Shown here piece after piece: positions 16,720 to 26,100 of a stretch of DNA of 37,282 nt. Origin of the DNA: an uncultured Alphaproteobacteria bacterium (lineage in GTDB: Bacteria > Pseudomonadota > Alphaproteobacteria > CAAHEQ01 > UBA3637); contig CAKPYQ010000013.1 in assembly GCA_934203105.1 (NCBI GenBank), positions 1-37,282 on the forward strand. Direction: 5' to 3'. The notes beneath the pieces are model-generated. The model saw nothing but the letters and a program-made list of their open reading frames with translations. It was not told the origin of the DNA and did no database searches. The number at the start of each line of letters is the position of its first letter. Positions within the stretch are counted from its first letter, which is position 1. A program made the translations under genes and the position numbers.

Positions 16720-16730
16720 GAATCTTAAAT

Positions 16731-16806
16731 TGGTGGAGATAAGGAGGGTCGAACTCCTGACCTACGCATTGCGAACGCGTCGCTCTACCAACTGAGCTAT
16801 ATCCCC
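16731..16806 (-). tRNA. tRNA-Ala, anticodon CGC
   Basis: A 76-base cloverleaf with encoded CCA. The acceptor arms GGGGATA and TATCTCC include the G3-U70 pair that identifies alanine tRNAs. The D-arm is GCTC/GAGC, the anticodon stem ACGCG/TGCGT encloses the loop TTCGCAA (anticodon CGC, codon GCG), and the T-arm is AGGAG/CTCCT with TTCGACC. The discriminator base is A. It is followed by an intrinsic terminator. The adjacent recombinase fragment makes it a possible former integration site. Confidence 0.95.
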
Positions 16807-16837
16807 ACAAGCAAGCAGCACTATACCACGCTTAAAA

Positions 16838-17596
16838 TTACTTGTCAAGGGGGATTATAAATATTTTTGGCAAGCCTGATAAAAATAAGCACATAAACAC
16901 TAAAACGGTTACGAAAAACATAAAAACGCTGATGTAAATGCCCCAAAAGGCCAAAGGCAATACAAAAATATAACTGCAAATCAGTGCAGCGACGCTTAAA
17001 CGGCGGCGTTGTGCAAAGCTGTATTGTTCTGCGGGTATAAACATTGTCAAAAAATAGGACAGAGCTGCATAAACCAAGCTCCAAATATAAAGCGATACAA
17101 ATAATACGATCGATACGGTTAAAAATAAAGCCCATGAAAAACGCACGTTGGCGTGCTGTAATATCGGTTCTAATTCACCTTGCTCGACTTCAAAATCAGG
17201 CAGGCGGTCTAATTGTTGGCTGCTCACTGTGCCGTCACTTAAAATATAGGCGTTTTTGCGACTTAAATAAATGCCGTTTGCCGGCGCTTTTAGGTTGTCG
17301 ATCTGATCATTTTGAGTGTCGATAATAAAATGATATGTTTTAATTTGATTTTCTGCGGAGCCGACCGTCCATGTGATGTTGTGATAGCTGTTTTCAGGTT
17401 CGACCAAAACACCGTCTTTTAATTTCAAATCCGGCAAGCTTTTAACAATCGTTTTTGTGGCCGGTGCATTTAAAACGGCGTTCCATGAAAAATAAACAAC
17501 AAAGCTACTCATCGCGGCAAAAATAACCGCCAATAAAAGTAAATACCGTTTACCTCGACCGACGCCGTGCAAAATCCATTGATAAAGTCTGTTCAT
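16838..17596 (-). CDS. DUF1189-family inner-membrane protein
   Basis: A 252-residue protein. One N-terminal helix (about 18-39) is followed by an extracytoplasmic domain with LPDLKLKDGVLVEPEN and FIIDTQNDQIDNL, segments typical of DUF1189, and then three or four C-terminal membrane helices (about 155-245). Function is not known; the family has been noted near maltose utilisation genes in Gram-positives, which says little here. The AAGGGAG ribosome binding site lies just before the ATG. It follows pgm by 64 bases on the same strand and may share its transcript, and it ends just before the tRNA gene. Confidence 0.75.
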   Translation of the reverse strand: MNRLYQWILHGVGRGKRYLLLLAVIFAAMSSFVVYFSWNAVLNAPATKTIVKSLPDLKLKDGVLVEPENSYHNITWTVGSAENQIKTYHFIIDTQNDQIDNLKAPANGIYLSRKNAYILSDGTVSSQQLDRLPDFEVEQGELEPILQHANVRFSWALFLTVSIVLFVSLYIWSLVYAALSYFLTMFIPAEQYSFAQRRRLSVAALICSYIFVLPLAFWGIYISVFMFFVTVLVFMCLFLSGLPKIFIIPLDK

Positions 17597-17660
17597 TTTT
17601 TTTACTCCCTTTTTAATGATAAAAATATGGATTTAAAAAGGGAGCGTTTCAATCTCTACT

Positions 17661-19292
17661 TTATGTAATAACGCTGGGCTTTTCACGGCCAGTCAGTTCT
17701 GGCAAACGACTGATTTTCAATCCCGCTTTGACCAGTGGCGCCAATACATCTTGCGTATTTAAAGTTAATTTGTCTGCGTCTTGAACGTACTTTTCAAAGT
17801 AAACGCGGATGGTCGCGCCTTGCGTTCCTGTTCCAGAAACGCGGAAAATAATGCGTTCCCCTGTTTCGAAAAATATCCGAATGCCTTGTTTTGACGTGAC
17901 TTCGTGCGTGACGGGATCGGTATAGGAAAATTCATCGGCCGCTTTGATTTTAAGGCCGTTTACCTCTTGTCCCTTTAACGCATCAAAGTTATTGCGTAAA
18001 CCCTCCATTAATTGGGCGGCAGCACCTGCGTCAACGCCTTCAAAATCGTATCTGGAATAATAATAACGTCCGAAAGAAGCCCAAAACTTTTCAACAACCT
18101 GACGAATGGACAGCTTGGTTTTAGCCAAGATGTTCAGCCAAAATAAAATCGACCACAATCCGTCTTTTTCGCGAATGTGATTTGAGCCGGCGCCAAAGCT
18201 TTCCTCTCCGCAAAACACAATTCTGTCGTCGTCCATTAAAGAGCCGAAAAACTTCCAGCCTGTCGGGACTTCATAGTAATCCCAACCGTTTTTCCGGGCG
18301 ACCGCATCTAATGCTTGGCCGGTTGGCATAGACCGTGCAACGCCGGAAATTTTGCCTGTGTATCCTTTTGTTAATCCTGCGTTGGCGGCCAAAACGGCAA
18401 TGGAGTCACTAGGGTTGACAAAAAAGCTTTTGCCCAGCACCATATTGCGATCTCCGTCACCGTCGGACGCGGCTCCCATATCCGGCGCTTGATCTGAATA
18501 CATAACGTCCACTAAATCTTTTGCATATGTCAAGTTCGGGTCGGGGTGCCCGCCGCCAAAATCAGGCAAAGGTGTTGCATGAACGACGGTGCCCTTGGGC
18601 GCGCCCAAGCGATTTTCAAATATTTCTTTGGCATAAGGGCCGGTGATTGCATTCAATGCATCATAGCGCAATTTAAATCCCGATTTGAACAGCGCAGCAA
18701 TCGCGTTAAAATCAAATAATTGTTCCATTAAATCGGCATAATCGGCAACCGGATCAATGACTTTTATGGTGGTTTGATCAAATCTAAAAGAAGTGATTTG
18801 TGTCAAATCGATATTCGGCATTTCCGCGATTTTGTATGATGTGATTTTTTTTGTTTGTTCGAAAATCGCATTTGTGATGTTTTCCGGAGCCGGTGCGCCG
18901 TTTGGTGTATCAAACTTTATTCCAAAGTCACCGTCCAATCCGCCGGGGTTATGGCTGGCACTTAAAATAATGCCGCCGTCCGTTTTGTTTTTGCGGACCA
19001 CAACGGACAAAGCCGGTGTGGACATATATCCCCGTTGTCCGACAATGACTTCTTTGACGCCGTTTGCGATGGCCATTTTTAAGATAATTTGAACGGCTTG
19101 TTCGTTGAAATAACGACCGTCACCGCCTAAAACCAAGCGCTTACCTTTAGCGTCGATTGTGTTAAAAAGCGATTGCACAAAATTTTGTAAGTAGTGTGCT
19201 TTTTCAATAAAGACCTTTGTCTTTTTTCTTAATCCCGAAGTACCGGGCTTTTGATCGTCATAAGGTGTTGTTGAAATCGTTTGAATTTGCAT
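17661..19292 (-). CDS. pgm: Alpha-phosphoglucomutase
   Basis: A 543-residue enzyme from the ATG at 19292, which has GGGAGA just upstream and the family opening PYDDQKPGTSGLRKK; the frame extends 11 codons further without a better start. The phosphorylated Ser is in SASHNPGG (S113), metal binding is DGDGDR (277-282), the sugar loop is GEESFG (about 362-367), and the phosphate-binding RVSGTGTQGATIR segment is near the C terminus. It interconverts glucose-1-phosphate and glucose-6-phosphate, feeding UDP-glucose for envelope polysaccharide or glycogen. It lies downstream of mipZ with 76 bases between. Its ribosome binding site is inside an inverted repeat, suggesting terminator or translational control. 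Confidence 0.97.
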   Translation of the reverse strand: MQIQTISTTPYDDQKPGTSGLRKKTKVFIEKAHYLQNFVQSLFNTIDAKGKRLVLGGDGRYFNEQAVQIILKMAIANGVKEVIVGQRGYMSTPALSVVVRKNKTDGGIILSASHNPGGLDGDFGIKFDTPNGAPAPENITNAIFEQTKKITSYKIAEMPNIDLTQITSFRFDQTTIKVIDPVADYADLMEQLFDFNAIAALFKSGFKLRYDALNAITGPYAKEIFENRLGAPKGTVVHATPLPDFGGGHPDPNLTYAKDLVDVMYSDQAPDMGAASDGDGDRNMVLGKSFFVNPSDSIAVLAANAGLTKGYTGKISGVARSMPTGQALDAVARKNGWDYYEVPTGWKFFGSLMDDDRIVFCGEESFGAGSNHIREKDGLWSILFWLNILAKTKLSIRQVVEKFWASFGRYYYSRYDFEGVDAGAAAQLMEGLRNNFDALKGQEVNGLKIKAADEFSYTDPVTHEVTSKQGIRIFFETGERIIFRVSGTGTQGATIRVYFEKYVQDADKLTLNTQDVLAPLVKAGLKISRLPELTGREKPSVIT

Positions 19293-19293
19293 G

Positions 19294-19346
19294 AAAAAAA
19301 TCTCCCTAAAATGTTTGTCATACATACATCATAGAGAGATTTTTTT
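19294..19346 (-). promoter_or_regulatory. Inverted repeat covering the pgm ribosome binding site
   Basis: Arms of 15 bases (19332-19346 and 19294-19308) match at 14 positions around a 23-base loop. In the minus-strand transcript the second arm is TAGGGAGATTTTTTT, so it contains the GGGAGA ribosome binding site of pgm and ends in seven T. It can be read as the mipZ terminator, as a lid on pgm translation, or both. Confidence 0.5.
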
Positions 19347-19368
19347 GAATTTCAATCTTTTTTTATAA

Positions 19369-20133
19369 TTATAAAACGGCGTGAGCCAACGCGCGGACTT
19401 CTTGTCTGGCCGCAACGTTGGACATTGATAACGGCATATGCAATCCGTTTTCGCGCAAATCCATCATAGTCAAACCTTTTAAGAATAATTCACGAAAAAC
19501 AACGCGTTCGGTGATGCCGCCTGCGACTTTAAAGTGAATGCGCTCGGATAAATTATTTAACAAAGTTTCCATTGTTTGCTTGTTGTGGTTTTTAAACGGG
19601 GACAAGCGATTGCGTGTAACTACCCAATTTAAAGGCGCTTTTTTCATTAAGTTGCGTTTTTGACGAACTGACCAAATGCGCTCGGCATAATGACTTGGGC
19701 CTTTGATACGCATTGTATCGCCGTCGACCAATCCTAAAACGTCTAAATCAATCAAGCTGTCGTTGATCGGGGTTAACAGAGTGTCGGCTTGAAATAAAGC
19801 TTCCAAAGTTAAAGCAGTATCCGCACCCGGTGTGTCCAATACGATAATGTCGTAATCGTTACCCAAGCGTTCCAATTGAGCGCGCAAAAACAAAATTTCA
19901 TTTGAAACGTTTGCAATGCGAATATGATCCGGCATCGGTAAAGATAAATTATTTTTTTGTGCAAAGTTGCGGCGATTTTCCAAATAGCGTGATAAAGTTC
20001 CTTGCCGTCCGTCCAAATCCAAAGTCGCCACTTTTTTGCCTTCACGCAGCCAAGTTACAATTAAATGCATGGCCAGCGTTGATTTTCCTGTTCCCCCTTT
20101 TTCGTTCCCCAACACAACGATTTTAGCTTTCAT
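19369..20133 (-). CDS. mipZ: MipZ-like division-plane positioning ATPase
   Basis: A 254-residue ParA/MinD-superfamily ATPase. The deviant Walker A is NEKGGTGKST (10-19), switch I is in TLDLDGRQGTLSRYL, and Walker B is DIIVLDTPG. The R-Q-G-T-L-S-R-Y-L segment and the FKVAGGITERVVFRELF C-terminal region fit MipZ of alphaproteobacteria better than plasmid ParA. MipZ forms a gradient from chromosome-bound ParB and keeps FtsZ away from the poles, taking the place of MinCD. No parB or parS-like gene context is present, so a general ParA-like role cannot be excluded. Its promoter is at 20187-20215 and AAGGAT lies upstream of the ATG. It is divergent from the secretion genes. Confidence 0.85.
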   Translation of the reverse strand: MKAKIVVLGNEKGGTGKSTLAMHLIVTWLREGKKVATLDLDGRQGTLSRYLENRRNFAQKNNLSLPMPDHIRIANVSNEILFLRAQLERLGNDYDIIVLDTPGADTALTLEALFQADTLLTPINDSLIDLDVLGLVDGDTMRIKGPSHYAERIWSVRQKRNLMKKAPLNWVVTRNRLSPFKNHNKQTMETLLNNLSERIHFKVAGGITERVVFRELFLKGLTMMDLRENGLHMPLSMSNVAARQEVRALAHAVL

Positions 20134-20186
20134 CTTTTGAATCTATCCTTTATTTATAACTGTTTAAAACACGAAAAACGGCGCTA

Positions 20187-20215
20187 ATTTTATCACAAAA
20201 AAGATTTTTTGTCAA
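20187..20215 (-). promoter_or_regulatory. Promoter of mipZ
   Basis: On the minus strand a perfect TTGACA (20215-20210), a 17-base spacer and TAAAAT (20192-20187) precede mipZ by 54 bases. The rest of 20216-20352 is very AT-rich, with a TATAAT at 20302-20307 facing the secretion genes but no convincing -35. Confidence 0.75.
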
Positions 20216-20352
20216 GAATAATTGTTAAAATCAAATAAATAAAGATAAAAACGGTTAAAATAAAAATTTTTTTGTTAAACTAAAATTAATTATTGTTTTT
20301 CTATAATAAAGTTGCTATGCTGTAGGAAAACAAAAAATGAAAGGGTAAAAAA

Positions 20353-20529
20353 ATGAAAAATGTTTTGATTTTTTCCGGCCTTGTTTTGGCGGCTTTGTTA
20401 ATGGCTTGCGGCTCTTTGTATGAAAAAGAACCGGTGGGTATCGGTACGGATTATTCGGAATTAAAGCGTTCTCCGTGTGCGTGCTTGGAAGTTGAAATGT
20501 TGCCGGATTTGCCGGAATGGTTTTCTTAA
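20353..20529 (+). CDS. Small lipoprotein, first gene of the secretion cluster
   Basis: A 58-residue protein with a signal peptide (MKNVLIFSGLVLAALLMAC) whose lipobox LMAC predicts lipid attachment at C19. The mature 40 residues contain a C-A-C pair (about 42-44) and end in acidic, Pro-rich sequence with Trp. It is 21 bases upstream of dotI, so it probably belongs to that transcript. Legionella Dot/Icm uses two lipoproteins, DotC and DotD, in the outer-membrane core; this is far shorter than either, so it may be a lineage-specific part or entry protein. The ribosome binding site is weak (AAAGGGT, seven bases before ATG). Confidence 0.65.
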   Translation: MKNVLIFSGLVLAALLMACGSLYEKEPVGIGTDYSELKRSPCACLEVEMLPDLPEWFS

Positions 20530-20550
20530 TTTAATCGGAGTTTTCGGCGA

Positions 20551-21327
20551 ATGGCTTTGTTTGCTCTGTCATCAAGCTTGCGCCCCAAAGCGCATAAAGA
20601 CCCCGCCGCGCCACAAGACGCGATAAATGTCGTTGTTGATGAAGTTTCAGAAGAAAATCTACGCGAAAGGCGCTATTTATGGACAGCGCGCGCTTTTGTT
20701 ATGGTGTTTGTGGTCAGCCTGATCACGAACATTTTAATGTTAATGGCTTTGTTTTCTTTGGTGCCGTTGACACGCGTTCAACCGTATGAATTGGTTTTTT
20801 CGGATAAAGCTTCGCAAACTGTTACGATTTCCCCGCTTCGGGTTTCTTCCAATATTGCAAATGGTATTACTGAATCGATGATCCGTCAATATGTGACGGT
20901 GCGCCACACAATTACTTCTGATCCAGATGAAATGGCGTATCGTTGGGGGCCGAACGGTCCGATTAACTTATGGTCAACCGGTAATACATATCAATTGTTC
21001 GCAAATGAGTCCGGTAAAGTTTTGGAGGCCGCCGTGAAATCACAAATTACGCGTGATGTCGAAATTAATTCTGTCATTCCGTATGCGCGGGGCAGTCAAG
21101 GTGAGTATTGGAACGTTGATTTTAATTTAGTGACGATGTCGCCGCAAAATGCGTCCAAAGAGGTTGTTCCTTATGTGGCAACGATTTATGTAACGTACGA
21201 ACCGTTCAAAGGAACATGGGAAAATCGTTTAAAAAATCCGGTTGGTTTTCGTGTGACGCAGTACGGCAGCGAAACAAAAGAGTCTTTCGATGCTCGTGAA
21301 AGGGAGTTGTTAAAGGATAAAAGATAA
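20551..21327 (+). CDS. dotI: DotI/IcmL-like type IVB secretion inner-membrane protein
   Basis: A 258-residue protein with a cytoplasmic N terminus, one membrane helix (about 46-72) and a periplasmic domain. After the helix come RVQPYELVFSDKASQTVTISPL, ESMIRQYVTVRHTITSDPDE and a long segment ending ATIYVTYEP, matching the IcmL/DotI family and its VirB8-like fold. In Legionella, DotI with DotJ forms an inner-membrane complex needed for secretion. The order lipoprotein-dotI-dotH-dotG agrees with the Legionella icmL-icmK-icmE order. ATG at 20551 has CGGAG ten bases upstream. No separate dotJ-like gene is seen. Confidence 0.85.
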   Translation: MALFALSSSLRPKAHKDPAAPQDAINVVVDEVSEENLRERRYLWTARAFVMVFVVSLITNILMLMALFSLVPLTRVQPYELVFSDKASQTVTISPLRVSSNIANGITESMIRQYVTVRHTITSDPDEMAYRWGPNGPINLWSTGNTYQLFANESGKVLEAAVKSQITRDVEINSVIPYARGSQGEYWNVDFNLVTMSPQNASKEVVPYVATIYVTYEPFKGTWENRLKNPVGFRVTQYGSETKESFDARERELLKDKR

Positions 21328-21439
21328 AAAAATAAGAATTTGTTAATTTTTTGTTTTTATAATGATTTTTATCTGGACAATTATGTCGATGTTGGTTTAT
21401 GTTAGTATTTAGGTGTTAATCAAGGAAAGAGTTCAAATT

Positions 21440-23041
21440 ATGTCAAGACAAGTTAATATAAAGAAAATTGCAATGATGGCAACCGCCGGCGTGTTTGCTT
21501 TTGCGGTATGCGTGGCGAATGCACAGCAAGTTGCTCCTGGTGACGTTGACGGCGCTTTGATGAGCGACGCGATGGCGCAGACGGCCGGCAGCTTTGATAC
21601 GATGAATTTAAGTTATATTTCATCGCTCGGTATGCAACAAAAAGCGTGGAATGATCCGATGCAACATATGGGTGAAGGCCAAATTAAACCGGGCTATTCG
21701 CGCTATATTTGGTCGCCGGACGTGGTTTTGCCTATTCGTTTGCGTGAAGGTATGATGACCTTAATTAACTTGCCGACTTGGGAATTGATCGAAAAAGTAC
21801 ATATTGGCTCTCCTGAATCTTTTGGTGGTGAGATTGCAGCTCCGAACTCTTTGCTGCTTTACGCTGATCCGACGTATTTAGGGGTTGACAGTAACTTGAT
21901 CATCTTTGGTCGTTCCGGCAATCGATATGTTTTCTATTTGCGCAGCGAAACTTATAACACAGACCGTATTACCAATGCGGTTGTTGACATTATTGTCGGA
22001 CCTAAATACACACCGGCCAGTGCAGGTGGCTCTTCTAATATCAGCGGTGGCGCTTCCGTTAATATGGGATCTATGGGAATGAGCGGTCGTGCCGGTGGTG
22101 CCGGTGCTCCGGGTTGGAGCGGTGCCGGTTCTTTAACACCGGGTGGCGGACAATCGCCAAATCCGGGATTGAATACGGCAACAAACGGCCCGAAAAATTG
22201 GTTGGAAACAATTCCTGTTGATCCGGAAAAGTTCCGCTTTGACATTGATGTTTTCATTCCGAACCCGAGCGATATTGAATTAGCGCCGGAACGTGTATGG
22301 CGTGATGAAATCTTTACATACATTGATTTTGGCAAAAAAGCGTTGACGATGACGCAACGTCCGATTGTGAATTTGATTGTTCAAGATTCCGAAGTTCCTG
22401 TCGGATCCAGAACAAAAGGTCCGCACAGCCGTTTATTGGTTGTCGAAGGTGTCGGCGATATGGTTTTGCGTAACGGTCAAAGAATTGTTTGCTTAAAAAT
22501 GCGTCGTGATCCGGCTATGGGATTGGATAACACGGATTATTCTTGGTCAGATCAAAATACATGGTATGCACCGCAAGCGTCGAATCAAGCAGACGGAGCT
22601 GTGGGTGGCGATGATTCCTATGCATACGCTCAAAACGGTGACAATCCGTATATGGTTGAAGGAATGGCTCCTTTGCCGGCCGGGGTGCGTCAATCGCAAA
22701 CAGCGTCACAAGGCATTGTGGACGTGATGACGGGTATGCCGTACGGTCAAGCAAATGCGCCCAAATTGGCGGAACCGGCCGTAGATAACATTGCAATCGA
22801 ATTGGGGCAAGGTGCGGATATCGCTTCTTTGGAAGCCAGCTGGGAAAATATTCGTGCTAAAAATCAAAACTTGTTGAAAGGATACAACCCGTACTTTTCA
22901 ATTGACACAGTTGCCGAAGGCGGCGTTCCTGAATTGTTCAGATTGCGCGTCGGTCCGGTTAAAGATGTCAAAACAGGTGATGAAATTTGCGCTAAATTGT
23001 CCAGAAAAGGTGTGACTTGCTCTGTGATCAGAACGCAATAG
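21440..23041 (+). CDS. dotH: DotH/IcmK-like core-complex protein with C-terminal SPOR-like domain
   Basis: A 533-residue exported protein; ATG at 21440 is chosen for AGGAAAGAG upstream and because a signal peptide follows (cleavage after ANA, residue 28). The DotH core appears in YSRYIWSPDVVLPIRLREGMMTLINLP (given as landmark) and in DVFIPNPSDIELAPERVWRDEIFTYIDFG. A Gly/Ser/Met-rich linker (about 190-250) separates these. The last 50 residues (ELFRLRVGPVKDVKTGDEIC onward) read as a SPOR domain, which binds denuded septal peptidoglycan; Legionella DotH has no such domain that I recall. DotH is the VirB9-like part of the outer-membrane core. It is 112 bases after dotI and 107 before dotG. Confidence 0.85.
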   Translation: MSRQVNIKKIAMMATAGVFAFAVCVANAQQVAPGDVDGALMSDAMAQTAGSFDTMNLSYISSLGMQQKAWNDPMQHMGEGQIKPGYSRYIWSPDVVLPIRLREGMMTLINLPTWELIEKVHIGSPESFGGEIAAPNSLLLYADPTYLGVDSNLIIFGRSGNRYVFYLRSETYNTDRITNAVVDIIVGPKYTPASAGGSSNISGGASVNMGSMGMSGRAGGAGAPGWSGAGSLTPGGGQSPNPGLNTATNGPKNWLETIPVDPEKFRFDIDVFIPNPSDIELAPERVWRDEIFTYIDFGKKALTMTQRPIVNLIVQDSEVPVGSRTKGPHSRLLVVEGVGDMVLRNGQRIVCLKMRRDPAMGLDNTDYSWSDQNTWYAPQASNQADGAVGGDDSYAYAQNGDNPYMVEGMAPLPAGVRQSQTASQGIVDVMTGMPYGQANAPKLAEPAVDNIAIELGQGADIASLEASWENIRAKNQNLLKGYNPYFSIDTVAEGGVPELFRLRVGPVKDVKTGDEICAKLSRKGVTCSVIRTQ

Positions 23042-23148
23042 TATGTGTGAAAAAATAAAGCGGTTTTTGCCCTTTGATGCAACGCGTGGCGGATAAGGGC
23101 AAAAGCCAAACAAGATGTCGTACAACAATAAAACAGGTGTTGGAATAA

Positions 23149-26100
23149 ATGGCTAATAAAATACTCAGCTCTTCCGAGCAATATGTGAAAAAATCAAACA
23201 GACGGCTTTTGATCTTTGGGATCATAGCCTTGCTTGCGTTTTTATTCGGGCTTTTGATGTTGACTTCCGGCGGCAGAAAACAAGAAGTTGAACAAAAACC
23301 GATTATCAATACGACGCAAGATCCTTTGATCGCGCCGACCAACACGGGGATGGATTTGACGTCTGCCGGAGATGATTCGGCTTTGTTGACCGCGTATCCG
23401 CAAGATGTTTCGTTAACCAATGTTGTTTTGGGATCGGCTGCCGAAGCGATTGTCACGTTGCGTGCCGGAAACGGTCCTGTTCGCTTGGAGAGTGTTGATT
23501 TGGCCGAAAATCAAACGGACGGCTTTATTATTGATTACGGTACTTGTGTTGTTGGTGAAGTTTTAGCTCCGTCGACCAGCTGTAATTTGAAAATCTTATG
23601 GAATCCGGTTTCTGTTCGTTCTTATTCAAACTATTTAAATATTCGGTGGCGTTTAGATGATTTGACGGTGTATCCGCCTCCCGAACAAAAAACGACAATT
23701 GTCAATATTACGGGGCAATCGACGGATTCAAAAGACTGTATTATCTGTGAAACCAAAGAAGTTGACAAGACTGCGGCCAGATTGGGTGAATTGGACGAAA
23801 AAACAGGCCTTTATATTAAAGACGGCGAGATTATGGGAATTGTCGAATTGGATAAAATCGCGATTTCTGTTGACGGTACTTTATTGGGGCGTGTAACAAA
23901 AGATACAGCCGAAGTTGTCAACGAAGCCGGAGAAGTATTGGGTCGCGTTTTGGGCGATGATACCGTTGTCACCAAAGAATTAAATGTTTTGGGTGGTGCG
24001 TTGCCTTTGGCTTCTGTGTTGGATTCTTCGGGCTCTGTGATCGGTCGTTTGATTGCAGACGGTACGGTTGTTGACGCAAATGATCGCCTGTTGGGCTTGC
24101 CGATGGCAGACGGTTCTGTTGTTGGTATGGACGGCCGGATTATCGGTTCGGTGATGCCGTGGGCGGTTGTTTTGAATATGTCTTCAAAAGCCGTTGGCGC
24201 AACACAATTAAACGGTACGGTTTTATTGGCTAACGGTCAGTTAATGGGCCGTGTGTTGCCGGGTGGCTTGGTTGTCAACGAAGCCGGTGTCATCGTTGGC
24301 GGTACGGTTACAAAAGGCATTGGTGTCGGTCATACTTGCGGCGTTTTGGGTAAAGTCGGCGGCAATGGTAAAATTTACAATGCGTTTGATCAACAAGTTG
24401 CTTATACCACAATTGACGGTTTGGTTTTGGATATGTCCGGCGTTCCGGTCGGTACGGTAATTCGTGAAGGTTTAATTATCGATACGGCCGGCGAAGTGAT
24501 TGCTTTTGTGAACTCGGAAGGCAAAGCAGTGACGAAAGAGGCCGACTTAATCGGCTGCGTCAATCCGGACGGTTCCGTTTCTGCCGGTAAAGAAAGCATC
24601 GGCGCGATTATGCCGCGCGGTCGTGTTATCGGCTATGATTTGGACGTAAAAGGCTTGGTATTGCCGAATGGGTCTGTGGTGCGTCCGACCGGCGAGGCAG
24701 TCGGTAAAACGATGGCTTCGGGCTATGTTATGGACTTAAACGACCAAGTAATCGGTGCAGTTATTCCGAAAGGGACTGCGGTTGCACCGGGTTGCGTTTT
24801 GTTGGGTGTTTTGGACTTGAACGGCCAAGTTTTGAATGAACAAGGTATCGTTGTCGGCACGGTCAATCCGGACAAGCAAGTTTTGAACAAAGCGCGTGAG
24901 GTTATCGGTGGTGTGACGCCGATGGGCGCTGTTGTTGACTTAAAAGGCAAATTCTTGGGGTATGTCAGACCGGACGGTAAAGTGGTTGATAAAACCGGTC
25001 AGGTGATCGGCTGCGTCAATCCGGACGGTTCGGTTGTTGATGAGAAAGGTAATTTGTTGGGCGTTGTTGCTTCTGCCTCCGGTGTTGTGTTGGACGCAAA
25101 CGGCAATCCGACGGGCTGGACGGTTGTCGGCAATAAAGTATATGATGAAAACGGCAATTTAATCGGCACTTTGATTGGCGATAAAGTTGTCAATGAACGT
25201 GGCGAAATTATCGGCTTTATTCCGCCGGACGGCATTATCGTATCTCCGGAAGGTCGTTTCTTGGGTCGCTTTACCAGCAAGATTGGTTATGCTATGGATG
25301 CAAAAGGCGTAAAATTCGGTCGTGTTTTGCCGGATTATACGGCGGTCAGCATTGAAAAATCCGAAATTATCGGTGCGTTGATTCCGGACGGCAGCCAAGT
25401 GATCAATATCGATAATGAACGTATCGGATCGGTTGGCGGCGATGGCGCTGTTCTGAATAACGAAGGCAAAGCTTTGGGTAATATCCGAGCAGACGGCAGC
25501 GTTATGGATCGTGACGGCGTTGTGTTGGGCGGATTAATGCCAACCGGCACAGTATTGGATTGGAATGGGAAAGTTTTGGGTTCTGTTCAAGGCAATGGCT
25601 CTGTTTTATCGGTAAATCAAACGCAAGTCGGCGTTGTTACTTTAAACAGAACGGTTGTTAACAGCGACGGCGCTGTGGTCGGTATGGTATTTCCGGAAGC
25701 TTCTATTCCTTTGGGAGAAGATGGCAAATTGATTGGCTTGCTGACGATTAACGGCGAAGTCAACAAAGACGGTAAAAAAATCGGTCATATGACACCGGCG
25801 GGCAATGTCTATGCGGACAACGGCCAAATGTTGGGTGCTTTGGTTCGTTTGGGATCGGTTATCGGAACGGATAACAAGGTCAAAGGTTGGTTGGCTTTTG
25901 ACGGTCAATTGAACAGCAAAGACAATTTTGAGGCTATCGGTCGTATGATGCCGGACGGCTATGCGGTTGATAAATCGGGTATGCAAATCGGGCATTTAAT
26001 TCCGCGACAAACTGTGACGGACTTAAAAGGTAATTTTGCGGGTGTTGTTTCGGTTGACGGTCGCGTTTTGGGCAGATCCGGCGAAGTGTTGGGATCTTTC

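Noticed and set aside
16598..16795. Plus-strand open frame over the tRNA-Ala gene
   Set aside because: It runs through the tRNA and its terminator in antisense and has no protein character.
17661..19325. Longer pgm start at 19325
   Set aside because: It lies upstream of the clear ribosome binding site, and the added 11 residues do not resemble the family N terminus.
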